From Datisca glomerata (Eukaryota > Streptophyta > Magnoliopsida > Cucurbitales > Datiscaceae): a stretch of 64,000 bases of DNA. Where the stretch lies: contig QANY01013423.1 of assembly GCA_003255025.1 (NCBI GenBank), positions 1,105,779-1,169,778 of the forward strand, in the 5' to 3' direction. The translations under genes were made by a program, and so were the position numbers. Below the pieces are notes generated by a model. It was not told the origin of the DNA and did no database searches. It was given only the letters and a program-made list of their open reading frames with translations. Of this stretch, positions 11,341-23,305 are shown one piece after another. Numbering within the stretch: position 1 is the stretch's first letter; every line of letters starts with the position of its first letter.

Positions 11341-14165
11341 GTGACTCTTCGGTTTCTTGGAATTCGCTACCAACCCACTGTTGTCACACTACAAAATCAG
11401 TGGTTTGTCCATGTCTAGAACTACTTTCAGATCAGTATAGAACTTTCTTATCCATACCGCTTTTTCAGTTTCACAAGCCGTTATATATTCGGCTTCTATA
11501 GTGGAATCTGCAATGCTGAATTGTTTAATACTTCTCCAGATTACAGCTCATCCACCTAAGGTGAATACTGATCCAGATGTCGACTTTCGATTGTCTCTGT
11601 CTAATTCAAATTCATAATCAGTATATCATGTAGGGTTCAAGTCTCCACCTGAATAAATAAACGTATAGTTTCTCGTTCTCTTAAGATACTTGAGAATATG
11701 CTCTACTGCAATCCAATATTCCAAACCTAGATTCGATTGATAACGACTGACAATTCTCACTGCGTAATAGATGTCCGATCTCATACATAACATGGCATAC
11801 ACGAGACTTCCAACTGCTGAAGCATAGGGAACCTTTCTTATACCCTCTTCCTCTTAAGGTGTCTTAGGACATTGTTTCTTGGAGAGGATAATTTCTTGTT
11901 TGGTCAGTAGTTGACATTTCTTGGAATTCTCCAAAAAGAATCTTTCCACCACCTTATCAATATAAGATGCCTAAGAAAGGGCCAAGAGCTTGTTCTTTTA
12001 TCCTTTAGGATTTAGATGCCCAGAACATAGGTCGCTTCTCCCAAATCTTTCATTTGGAATATTTTAGCTAACCACTTCTTCACCTTTGATTGAGTTTCTA
12101 CATCATTCTCAATGAGTAGAATATCATCAACATAAATAACTAAGAAAATCACTATCTTATCCTTGATGTATTTACAAACACAAGTTTCGTCAACATTTTG
12201 CTCGAAGCCATAAGACTTCCTAATCTCATCAAAGGTAAGATTCCAAGATCTAGATACTTGCTTTAATCCATAGATGGATTTAAGCAAAATACTTTTTTAT
12301 CTTGCCCCTTTTAAACGAACCCTTCTAGTTGCATCATATAGATGTTTTCTTCAGAGATTCATTCTAAAAAACTCTCTTGATGTCCATTTGCATATCTCAT
12401 AGTCAAAATTGGCGGTTATGGACAAAATGATGTGAATGAATTTTAGCATGGCCATAGAGGAGAATTTCTCTTCATAATCATATCCTTCCTTTTATGTATA
12501 GCCCTTAGCTACTAACCGTTCCTTGAAAGTCTCTACTTTTCCATTTGATGCTATTTTCTTCTTAAAGATCCATTTACATCCAATGGGTCTGGCATCTTCA
12601 AGTGGATCTACTAGTTCTCAGACGGAATTGGAATAGATAGATTCCATTTCCTGGTTCATGACTTCTTGTCATTTCTCCTTTTCAGGATCATCCATTGCTT
12701 CTTCATCAGATAATGGATCGTCCTTATCAGTGTCTCATAACCCTCCAACTACGACGGTGCACTGGGGTTTCCTTTGTAAAAATTGTGATTTCTCTGGTTT
12801 TTCGATTATCAGTAGAAATTGACGGTGGTATGATCTCAGCAATCACTAATTCTTCAATAATTACTTTGCTTCGAGGTTTGTAGTTTTCCATATAGTCGTG
12901 TTCAAGGAAGGTGGCATTTGTCGATACAAACACCTTTTGATCCTTGTGACTATAAAATTATCCACCTTTAGTCTCTGGAGCATAGCCAATGAATATGCAT
13001 ACTTCAGACCTTGAGTCTAACCTTCCGGTCTTGGATCTAAGAACTTGAGCTGAACACTTTCAATATACGAAAATGACACAAACTGGGTTTTGAGTCATTG
13101 CATAACTCTAAAAGTGTCTTACTTACAAACTTAGAAGGTACTACATTTAAAATGTATGTAGCCGTATGTGCTTATGCCTAAAATATAAGTGGTAGTGATG
13201 AGTAGCTTAACATCGACATAACCATATCCAATAAGGTACGGTTTCTCCTTTTTGAAACACCATTTTACCGTGGCGTTCCAGGTGCTGTGAGTTAGGATAT
13301 GATTCCATACTCTAGCAAGTAATCCTTGAATTCTAAATCCAAGTATTCACCACATCATTCTGATCGAAGGGTTCAATGATTTACCTAATTGCTTTCCAGC
13401 TTCAGCTTTGAAGTCTTTAAACTTTCCAAAAGTTTTAGACTTTCTTTATATTTGGTAAGTATAGCCATATCACGAGTAATCATCAATATAAGTAAAGAAA
13501 TACTCATACCCACATCTAACTTGTATATTGATCGGTCCACAAATATCACTATGCACTAGCTCGAGTGGTACCTTGGCTCTTTAGTCCTTTCCAGAGAAAG
13601 ATCTCTTGACATTTTATCCTCTAGATAGGATTCACAAATATGAAGAGTTACAACTTTTAGTTCTCCCAAACACCATGATTTTTAACCTATTTAACCTATC
13701 TAAATTAATATGTCCCAACCTAAGATGTCAAAGATAGGTATCATCATCATCATAAGAAACTCTTTGTCGATTCTTACTTTTAAGTTTTGCTATTTTAAAT
13801 AATTCAGAATCATTTAATGTGCATTCAATCAGTTTAAGCATATACAGTCCGTTTATAACTTTTGCATGACAAATATCAAATCCATTTTTAGAAACATTAA
13901 ACTCTTTATTAATAAAATAAATTTTGAATAACTGTTCTCACAAATATGAAAGATAAATCAAATATCTCAAAAATCAAGGAATATAATAAACATTGTTCAA
14001 AACTAAATAATTATATCCAAAAAGTAAATGGACGGTCCCTAATGCTTTAGCTGACATGAGCGCATCACTGCCAACTCTCAAAATGACATCGCCATTAGCT
14101 AGCTCCCTTGACGAATCAAGCATCTGCAAAGAAGAACATATATGGCTAGTGGCTCCTGAATTGAA
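11341..14165 (-). pseudogene. family X copy I pol: RNase H, RT, integrase, protease (broken)
   Basis: Minus strand, from low to high coordinates: an RNase H piece (11341-11900), reverse transcriptase (about 11930-12650, with SIYGLKQVSRSWNLTFDEI and the catalytic box VIYVDDILLIEN at 12012-12287), integrase and its C-terminal region (about 12700-13650), and the pre-integrase and protease part (13660-14165). The protease motif reads NSGATSHICSS where DSGAT is expected, so the catalytic aspartate is replaced. Many stops and shifts occur. The RNase H C-terminus is missing at the left junction. Gag, which should lie to the right, is absent because the inverted leader begins there. Confidence 0.75.
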
Positions 14166-14171
14166 CTTCGG

Positions 14172-15885
14172 CCGTAAATGCACCGCGATCTTTATATATT
14201 TATATGTTAAATACTGTGTGAGTTTTCTTGCATTATTCATATAATATAAGATACATATGAATGAATGAATGAATGATTATGTTTTTTGACTGTATGAAAA
14301 ATAATGGATCATTAATTATATGGTGATTATTGAGTTCAACTTCAATCTTTAAATCTTTCCTTAGATCTTGTGTAAGCCGTTTTAGGGCGTAAGAAATTTT
14401 GTAATTTTATTTTGAATATTTATTGTAATTATTTCGATCGCGTGAAGATGAAGAACGCAAGAGATGAACGACGGAGGAAAAAGAAAAGAAATAGGAATTC
14501 TTTAAGAATTCCGACGCCAGCGCCGCTGATTAATGTTGACCGGCAATGTTGTCAGAAAATGGGAGCCGGCGCCGGCATCCGGCGGTAGTCAGTGGTCGGC
14601 AGCAGATCCGACGACGATGGTGGTTTGAGGCAACTGTTGTCACGTTTAGGGAAGTCTCGCACAAACCCTGATACCAACCAATCCTATCACTGTAGAGTTT
14701 TATGATAACTCTAACTCTATCAATTATCCTATTTTAAATTTTGAAATTAATGTGATTTTAAAATAAATTATTAATTTTGACCCCATTTCCTGTCTACCTC
14801 TCTGAATCCTTAGCGTTCTTGACGTCTAACTGTGATGAGAGTTGGGTCAGTGCAAAATTAGAAATTAATAGGTTGATTGGGTTTGACCAAATCAAATAAA
14901 TTACTTATTTGACTAAGTCAAAGTCAACTATTTTTAAAAGAATAATTATAGAAATTAATTTTAATTAAGAAAAATATTTTTTCTAATTAAATAGGATTTT
15001 GTTCAAATTTTGAAGATTATGAAGATGGATATCAGGAGGAGAAGGAAATTTTTGATAAATATGTATTATTGAAATCCGCTTTGTAATATTATTTCTTTGT
15101 TTCAAGTGTTGTAATTTAAAAATACCCAATAGTCACCTATTCCATTGTTATTTTATTTAATTATTAAATAATTGACAACATGTTCATGCATTAGTCGATC
15201 ACACGCCATACATAAAAATCACACACAGTTCTATATGATCAAGCATCTCATCTGTAAAAACTTGATTTATTAGGATTGTTCTAATATGTTTATATGTATT
15301 GTTTTATGAAATCAATTGCATGTAAACTGGTAGGTTTTAATTAGTTAACACTTGGTAATCACACCACACTAAGGGCTATAGTAACCTTTAGAATAACCGA
15401 CTTTAATAAAAAAAATTATTAAAGTTTGGTAGATATAATTAATTAGTTAATCTAAGTTCACCTAATTATAATTTAGACACTTTAGAAGGTTGAAATGAAC
15501 ATAGATCAATGAGATTCGGATAGTTGATTATTAAATATTTATAGGGTTATTATTTGAACCGGTGATTAATTTGGTATTAATTGATTAGTGAAAATGGAGA
15601 CACATAATCCTAAAATAGTGAGTGAGAGAAGGTTGACATGTCAATGTCATCTATGGTCTCCATCATTAGTACAATACTGTGAGGTGTAGTGAGGGCCTCG
15701 AGATGACTTTGTTTTCATCCCCCTAAGGAAGGTTTCGAACTGTACCAATACCAAGGTTGGACTTATTAATAATATAGGAGGGAGTGATGTAGTTTAGTTT
15801 TGACTGACCCTAAGGCGACATGTTTTAAATAAAGTCACGGAATCTAAAATGACGGGTTACACTCACAAAGTCACAATTAAGCTTG
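14172..15885 (+). repeat. 5' leader of family X copy I, inverted relative to the rest
   Basis: This stretch matches the leader of copy II (41655-43220) in the same plus orientation, while copy I pol and LTRs are on the minus strand. Shared stretches include GATCTTTATATAT near the primer-binding site, GCCGTTTTAGGGC, GAGATGACTTTGTTTTCATC and GACTGACCCTAAGGCGACAT. The primer-binding site itself is destroyed. No long reading frame is present, and the length is about that of the normal leader. Flipping the segment back would restore the expected order, which points to an inversion rather than a second element. Confidence 0.7.
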
Positions 15886-15888
15886 CAT

Positions 15889-17742
15889 GTGGATGATTGT
15901 GTATGGCTTGAGACCATTTAAAAATTAAACTCTTAATAAAGATCAAATTTTTTAATAAAACGATATTTGCGCGATGCCATGATAACCAAATAAAAAAAAT
16001 TATTTATTAAAAATTATTTTTCAATCAGTCAGGATCCATTGTATATTTATACATTAAATCTACAACACACAAGGTTAGGAATCATATACCTCTTGTAGTC
16101 TATATCAAGCATCCTTGCAAACCTGTTCGGTCCTCCGTCCCATGAAACCGTTCTAACAATCACTAGACTCCAAGATCCACACAAAGATCTTCCAAGTTAA
16201 TTTTCAACGTATTAGGACGTGTGTGGGCACGTAAAATATTATAAGACACTTTTCTGTCTCTAGATGTACTCAAACATGAGATCTAGAGATTTACTGAGAA
16301 TGATTTTAGTGAGACGATTCTCTAAAAGAACACGATGATTATTTTTTTACAGTTTTGATTAACTATTAATCACAGAGAAAAATCACTTTTGACACCAATT
16401 GTATTCTCAATTCAATTTTTTTGATGAATTGATGATCTGATTTATCAACTGAGACCATTAGAATAATATTTGTATATTTTATAGATAATGGCGTATCATA
16501 TTTTTTAGGGACAAACTGAAATAATATTTAATTATAAAATTACCAATTGTAGTGGTGCAACCCCACTAAAGTAGTGCACTACAGTAGTCCATGTCAATCT
16601 CTGATACTCAATCAGTAATTGACACGTGTCAATTATTACGAATAAATACTTATTTTAATTAGATAAATATCTAGATACCAGTTAATTAAAAAATTAACAT
16701 ATTTGATCATACATATCAACTAACTTATATGTTATTTAATAAATAATAGATTTAGTTGATTCAAATTATATCTAATAATAATTTAATTATCTAATTTCAC
16801 ATATTAGATATTTTGTCTCACTTATTGATAATTAGAAAAATAATCGATAATAATTTTTATATATAGTTTAATTAATTAATCATACATAATTATCTCATAA
16901 TCATGTACTTACCTTAGAATAAAAAATTAATTTGCAAGTCAGTCATTATCTCATGTCCTGAAATATTCACACTCTAGATTGCGTAGTGCAGAGGTGACTT
17001 ATAGACCATTGACCTATAATCCTAAGCTCTAATAAACTCTATCATTAATTAAACTCTTTAATTAAATAATTTTATTTATTAATTCTATTATTTCTCCATT
17101 ATAAATATGGAATTGAACTCTTAGTATTTATAGAATGTATTTACAGAGTATTCTCATGTAATCCACTGATATAATCATTTCATGTGGTTCTGTCCTCCAA
17201 TTATTGGTTCGTAAATTAGAGCTGGTCAAAACTACCGTTTTATGCCTCTAAATACTTTTTGATCCTTAAGTACTATTAACCCACTAGTGAATGCATAATT
17301 TATAATCTTATTATAAATTTGAGCTCAATAACCATTTAGTTCCAAAATTAACACTTAAATGAATCAGTATACGATCCGTTAGGAAAACTTGGATTCTAAA
17401 TCTTGCAAGATCATGTTGAAAGCCATCCACATCACTGAACCTCTAAAACAAAATCACTAGCTTATTTTACAAACAAACATTAATGAGTGAATCAAAAGAT
17501 CCAGTTGACATGTAAAAGTTCACGTATTATTGTAACACCTGCTGATGTACCATGACTATTCAGGATTCAGACTGATCTACATATGATCATCGAATTGATG
17601 TGTATTAAATCTTTAACATAAACGACACATTGATAAATATATTAATTCACATCGGTCCAATCATATATAATCTCATTATATAAAGTACTTTCATTAAGAT
17701 CTCTATATACATCAATGATCCAGATCTATATCACACTCATTC
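15889..17742 (-). repeat. 5' LTR of family X copy I, truncated at both ends
   Basis: Aligns by eye to 7924-11330 from GTGTATGGCTTGAGACC onward. About 25 bases of its inner end are missing at the inversion junction. The outer end stops after ACACTCATTCATA, where the sister copy continues AATGCTTAGTGAACCG. It lacks both the mitochondrial and the hAT insertions, which makes it the reference empty site for both. Confidence 0.75.
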
Positions 17743-18028
17743 ATATATAAAAATAGATAACTTAATGTTAATGAAATAATTTTTTTTAAAAATTTTTTAG
17801 AGCATAGTTTTACCATACACTTTTAGATTTTTTTTCTAGAAACATACATTATTCATTCAACTTTGTTAAATGAAAATATATCAACAAAAAAATACAATAA
17901 CAATTTAACATTGTTTAATAATAAATTAAATATAAATAATATGTTGCTAGATACATTTCTTTTAAATTCTCATAAACACAACATGATTATGAGTAATAAT
18001 CATAGTTAAAAATATAATATGTTTAATT

Positions 18029-18058
18029 ACATGTGTATCGCACGTGTGTATTGACTAG
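18029..18058 (+). mobile_element. possible Helitron 3' end
   Basis: A stem ACATGTG / CACGTGT (one G-T pair, 5-base loop) is followed by seven bases and then CTAG with a T after it. That is the usual arrangement of a Helitron 3' terminus inserted at an A-T dinucleotide. No Helitron 5' end (TC preceded by A) could be matched upstream, and no Rep/helicase is present, so any element would be non-autonomous. Confidence 0.35.
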
Positions 18059-18544
18059 TAGGATTAAGAGGAGAGAAATATTTTTAGACGAAAATTGTCT
18101 TCACTAATTCATTTAACTCATTATTTGCTATTCACTAATCTTACCATTACATATTAATATTTTCAAATCAAATTATTAACAATCATGTATAACTTAGACT
18201 CAATTACACAGCCGTATGAAATGATAAACAAACCCCGTGGAGAAATGGTAAAAAAGAATCAAATATATCTATTAGTTAAAACATAAAACTAAAAAGATTT
18301 TGAGTTGAAAACAATTATATATATATTTAAATGAAATTAAATATATTTTTATAAATTTATAAACAATAGTTTGCACTTGTGTTTAGTATTTGTTTATCTT
18401 TTAGAATATTACATTAATTAGATTTTTTCATTTGATTTATAACGCATCATATCTCTTAGGAATTATTATATTAAAAAACATCATTTCAACAAATATGACA
18501 TGCCATAATTTAACATATTCGTTTAAAAATTATTCAGGTCACGC

Positions 18545-18567
18545 GCATCGCACTTAAAGTGAACTAG
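18545..18567 (+). mobile_element. second possible Helitron 3' end
   Basis: The word CATCGCACTTAAAGTG forms a short stem (CACTT/AAGTG) two bases before CTAG followed by T. It resembles the terminus at 18058, sharing the TCGCAC word and the CTAGT end. The stem is short with a one-base loop, so support is weak. Confidence 0.25.
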
Positions 18568-18897
18568 TTTAATTAATATACAAGTTGTCGTAAGTAGAAG
18601 GGATGCCGCCTGAAAATGTTAATTGTTGAAGACAATTCAAATCTGACATAAGTTAACAAAAACATTTCCGTTCATTGGAACACCGATTCATACAGAGTCA
18701 AAATCTCATCATGAACATTTAAGCTAACAGTCTTAACCAACGAGAGATGTTCAAAATATGAGTGCCTAAACATTAGAAGGGACATGCTCCGTTTATAGGC
18801 CCATAAATGTCTTGAAGCCTTATATTATTTGGTATTTTATTTACCAAAATGTCCATAAATTAATAGACCAACCCTTATTTTGTGTTGCATATATAGT

Positions 18898-19010
18898 CCA
18901 TCTGTATTACACTCCCTTCTCCGTAGGAGGTCATCTATCTGATTCTCATATCAGAAAGTCCCATTCGTGAATGGGCTTGGCTCCCAGGCTTTATTCTTGA
19001 GAAATTGCGG
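18898..19010. other. cluster of three small perfect hairpins
   Basis: Three adjacent inverted repeats lie within about 90 bases: CTCC-GTA-GGAG near 18921, CTGAT-TCTCAT-ATCAG near 18940, and CCCATTC-GT-GAATGGG near 18960. The region is more GC-rich than its surroundings. No known RNA family was recognised. Confidence 0.3.
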
Positions 19011-21379
19011 TAAATAGTAACTTTTACACCTCTACTTATATTTATGTCAATTTTTTAAAATTGTTAGAAGTCTGTCATTTTTATTTTATTATTTTTTATG
19101 ATTGGACTAATTTACTATTATTCGAATAATTAACTTTTCTACATTTAAAGTATTGGGAGTTAACCATTTTTTATTATTTTAGTTTAATTTATATTTTTAT
19201 TGATAAATTTAATCTAGCTTATGTTTGTAAATTATAAATTTACTATCTCTAATTAAGGTAGTTATCTTCCTATTTTTATGGTAACTATCCACACTTTTAA
19301 TTTTTCGTATATTTAAGTTGTAAGATGGCTTCTTTAGTGTTAGTTTTGACATTTTTATTTTAGTTATTATTTGTATTAATATATTCAAGGTAGTTTCATT
19401 TTTGAATTCCAAAAAATTCTCCCTATTAAACCTCATTAGATATTTATATTGAGAATATGTCATGTTAATACGTAGTGAATTAATATCTTAATCGAATATT
19501 TATATCATTCACTAAAATATAAATCAATGTAAATACTCATTGACACCGAGAATATTAATTGGTAATCTGTGAAGACATTATATTCATGTTTTTTTAGGCA
19601 AAGAAGATTCATTAATCATCAAAGAGCGATTACAACCACTCATAGTGTAACACTGTAAAATATCCTATATATAATGAGGAAAATCTACTACCCTAAACAA
19701 ATCAGAATTATAAATCTTATAACGAAAGATCATAGAACTATAAAAGAATAAAATTACATATAAGATGCAAATGATTTATAGGAAAACTTTTATGATTGTA
19801 GGAATGTTGGAGTGACCTCTGCAAACGATTTATTACGCTCTTATCTTTTAATTTGAGTCTAAAAAAATCTTGTAGTTCTAAGATATCACAAAAACCATAA
19901 AAGAAACTCCCACAGGTTGAAGGGGGACCGAAATTATATAACTAAATTTATGAATGAAAACCACCATATATCTTAATTTATGAGACAACAACATATTAAG
20001 ATATAAAAGAAAATTAACTGTAAAAATTCAAAAGTGACCTCACCGGAGAGTGGTAATGGGATGGCCTTCATTCCTTGTAAGAAAAACTACAATGGAGAAT
20101 TGAGAAGATGCAGTTGAATTCAAACACTTTCAAATTTGAAAGGAGATTGAAGATGATGATTTTAGAGAAAATTAGAGGTTACTCTAGAGACATTATATTC
20201 ATGTTAATACATACTTACATAGAAAATTACAATCACCATACATGTGCATTTACAATAAAAATAAACCGTGTTAATTACATACATGAAATTAATTATTTAC
20301 ATGTAAATATAAATGAGTGAGTGGTTTTTGGGTAGAGAGTGAGGTAGGACATTTGTATAAAATTTCTAGCTAATACTTATTTATGATATTTAATTTAAAC
20401 TTCCTATTTTTACGCTATTAATTCAATGCAAAAGGGATATTTACGAGACATTAAATGTTGGACTCACAATAAAATTGACAAAAATCTAACTTTTAAAATC
20501 GATGACAATAAATTTAATTAGTCTACTATAGTTTTTACTTTATTGTTATGTCCTTAAAAGTGCCCATCTCATTGGAAGATATTACCTTCATTTTTTTTGG
20601 AAATATTACTCGCGTTTTTTAACGAGCTTCTTGGCTCCTAATATTTATTTTTCTGTTGTAGCTCAAATTTAACGAGTATATGTGTCTGACGTGTATGAGC
20701 TAGTCTTTTGTACCCAAAGAAGATGAAAAACTTGAAGATATATAATCTGAGTATGTGAGTTTTTACGGAAATGCATTCAAAACTTAAATCTTCTTATTCT
20801 CTAATATGACATTAGCCCCTTACAGAGTTGTGTTTTATTTTGTTACCAACTCCAATCTTAAAATTTTCAACTTGTGCTCCAAGATTAAAACGCAACCAAA
20901 AAGAAAAGAAAAGGAGAAAAAAAGAGTTCTACATAATTTCCTTAAATCAACTTATACCTTTAAAATTATAGCACATTTTTTAAGAATAAACGTCATATTT
21001 CATAATCAATAAAAGAGTACAAACATCACTAAAATCTGAATCAAACTATTCGATCTAAATACAGTTACACTATTTTAATTGACAACTTATCTTAATTATA
21101 GCACTTATATTCATTGACAACTCCCTCAACTTGTCCACTTTAATTAAAGGGATATTATTTCCCATCAGCCAAACATCCACCTATCATTATCATCAACTTT
21201 TTGTTGACATGCTAAAATTGAGAAAGAGAACGAAAAAAATGGCATTGCATGGAGAATAAACTTATTAACATCAATCCATCCGTACATAATACATAGCAAT
21301 TTTGTTGGATATGTCGAAGTTCTAATTTGTTGTTGATACTCTAACAAAACATGGTCAGAACAAAATTGATAAGAATAAT

Positions 21380-21686
21380 TTCTACTTATTCTGCGCGTTT
21401 GGACGGGCGGGTGAAATGGATGAGCGAAAACTTTAGCGGGTGGGGGTGAGGGGGGGGTTTACATACAACCGAGGTAAAGTGGTTTATGATTGAATCTCAT
21501 AGACATTCTTATCATTTGGTAGATCCAAGTCCATGGCCTATTTCGGGTTCACTCGGAGATTTGGCAACCACCGTAGGAAGTGTGATGTACATGCACTCAT
21601 TTCAAGGGGATGCAACACTTCTCAGTTTGGACCTCATATTTATCTTATATATCATGTTCATATGGTGGTGTGATGTTCCACGTGAA
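21380..21686 (+). pseudogene. cox3: nuclear copy of mitochondrial cox3, 5' part
   Basis: From ATG 21486 the frame reads [20 protein letters not shown] and continues to [11 protein letters not shown]. This is the first 67 or so residues of plant mitochondrial cytochrome c oxidase subunit 3, with several substitutions, for example GDLA for GALA. Similarity stops at about 21686, and the frame then runs into unrelated sequence ending at 21746. The GC-rich bases just upstream (from about 21390, with GGACGGGCGGGTG) are unlike the nuclear surroundings and are probably mitochondrial leader. Full-length Cox3 is about 265 residues, so roughly a quarter is present. No presequence is visible; treat it as a non-functional transfer. 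Confidence 0.88.
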
Positions 21687-22755
21687 ATTTATAATTTGAT
21701 TGAGTCTGAAAAATCTTGTATTAAGGGTAATCATAAACTTCTCTAAATTTTTTTATGATATCTTTCTCTTTATGGAATGAAATATGTTATTTGTTGACAA
21801 GAGTTTATGAGCACAAAATGACAACCGAACATCATTAAATATTGACAAGTGATTCAAACGTCTTTTTATTTGGATTAAGACAAGCATAATAGCATTAGCA
21901 AGTGCATAAGAATTAACAATTTTTTTCATGGAATTAAAGAATTGGCAGCTTTAGTAAATTAGTGCTTGCATGTTGTTCTTGTACTACTTTGCTGATAAGA
22001 TCGGAACCAACAAGTAGGTGTTTTTCTTTCTTGGCCACCAATAGGAATGATGTGATATATAACCAAATTTTACAGACTTTTGTGAATCGACAAATTAACA
22101 TAATTTGGACAAAAGATATAATTAAAAATAATAGTTATACAGTAAGTACAAGTTGCCCAACTTGTTGAGACGAATGCTTGAGGCTTGAGTAGATTATGCA
22201 AAGTGTAAGTGAAATCTGGAAGTTATTGTAATTGATGGTCACAATTATGATTAGGAAGCTCCCAAAATAAATCTAAACCATTTATTTTTTTATCATGATA
22301 CCACTGACATTTATTTTCTGTGGAACAAAAAACACCATTTATTTTCTGATGAGGATACCACTGACAAGTTGCAAGAGAGAGAGGGTCCCACTTGCTTTAA
22401 TTAACGAAAGTGGATGAAGTAATTGTAAATGACAAAAATGATTGAGGCTTGAGGTGATCATGGAAAGAGTATGTACCTGTCCGCCTGCTAAGTTTTGTTT
22501 CTTCTTTTTCAGAAGAAACAAGTGGTTCGAGTAATCTTATCAACTCTAACTTTATTTATTTTTATTAAATTTACTTTATAAATTTTAAAAAAATATAAGA
22601 ATATAATTATAAATGTAAATTTAATTAACTATACCAAGACAACAACTTGTCAAATATATATTAATTAACCTCATGATTCTGTAATGAACAGATTTAATAG
22701 TATTTCAATGTTACACCCTTGACAAAAAAAATTTTAATATTAGATGTCATAATTA
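21687..22755. other. spacer between organelle-derived fragments
   Basis: No gene is seen. Two similar stretches containing GATACCACTGACA occur near 22298 and 22354, each near TTATTTTCTG, suggesting a small local duplication. The rest is AT-rich. Confidence 0.4.
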
Positions 22756-23013
22756 ATCCATAACACTTGGGCTAAGGGTCAAGTTGGTAATTTTTTTTAC
22801 ATCTCCCCACGGAGTCGAGGTATCATATACACCCCCAAAATAAAGAACTTTGAATACTAGAAGAAAAGCCCCTGTACCTAACAAAATTAATTGAATACCT
22901 AAAATTGTAGTCATTTTATTTCTATCTTTCCATACATAACCGAAAAATGAAAAAGATTCTTCAAGGATCTTGGGTCCCAGAAATGCATGATAAATACCGT
23001 AAAACCCAATACT
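22756..23013 (-). pseudogene. psbC: nuclear copy of plastid psbC (CP43), internal part
   Basis: The minus-strand frame reads [39 protein letters not shown] and YFGGVYDT, then [14 protein letters not shown]. This is an internal stretch of about 85 residues of the photosystem II chlorophyll-binding protein CP43. The frame is still open but carries substitutions and a short in-frame loss (STPWGD where plastid copies have WAPGGGD). CP43 is about 470 residues, so this is a fragment. The upstream part of the same open frame (23014-23130) is not CP43. It lies about 290 bases beyond the stop codon of the J-protein gene on the same strand. Confidence 0.9.
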
Positions 23014-23305
23014 GCAGAGGAAGTACAAAGAAAACAACAAGATAAATAAGACAACAACAAGATTAAAAAACAGAGTATTTATTAATAAACGTAAAAAATG
23101 AAATACCAATTTAATTACATAATAAAACAAAATTAACTTGGGCTAGGCTACAATGGTGTCCAACTGGAAGAACCAGGAAGAGGAAGACGGCTTTCCGCAT
23201 TAAACAAATAAATATCCTCTATGATTGGTGAAAGTCCAAATACGCAAAGATTAGTTAAAAAAAGAAGCAATTATTTAAGCAGACATGACTGCATATATAG
23301 TGTCA

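Larger units (their letters stand above)
7924..17742 (-). mobile_element. copia family X, copy I: rearranged, with later insertions
   Basis: Order along the plus strand: 3' LTR (7924-11330), reversed pol (11341-14165), the 5' leader in the wrong orientation (14172-15885), and a 5' LTR lacking both ends (15889-17742). Copies II and III show the normal order. Relative to them, copy I has lost the LTR end plus the RNase H C-terminus at 11330-11341, nearly all of gag, and the outer end of the 5' LTR. It also carries a mitochondrial insertion and a hAT-like element inside its 3' LTR. Bases just left of the element are AAAAG; the right target duplication is lost. Confidence 0.75.
17743..21380. other. 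AT-rich intergenic region
   Basis: No supported gene. It holds two Helitron-like 3' ends near 18058 and 18567 and a run of small hairpins at 18898-19010 (separate entries). The rest is low-complexity AT-rich sequence with short scattered reading frames lacking recognisable domains. Confidence 0.5.

Noticed and set aside
14056..14244. Plus-strand frame across 14056-14244 as a gene
   Set aside because: It spans the inversion junction and reads the reverse of the copia protease region; a by-product of the rearrangement.
18898..19010. A TPP riboswitch or U snRNA
   Set aside because: Consensus blocks of those RNAs (for example CTGAGA in the TPP riboswitch, or the plant USE element TCCCACATCG) are absent.
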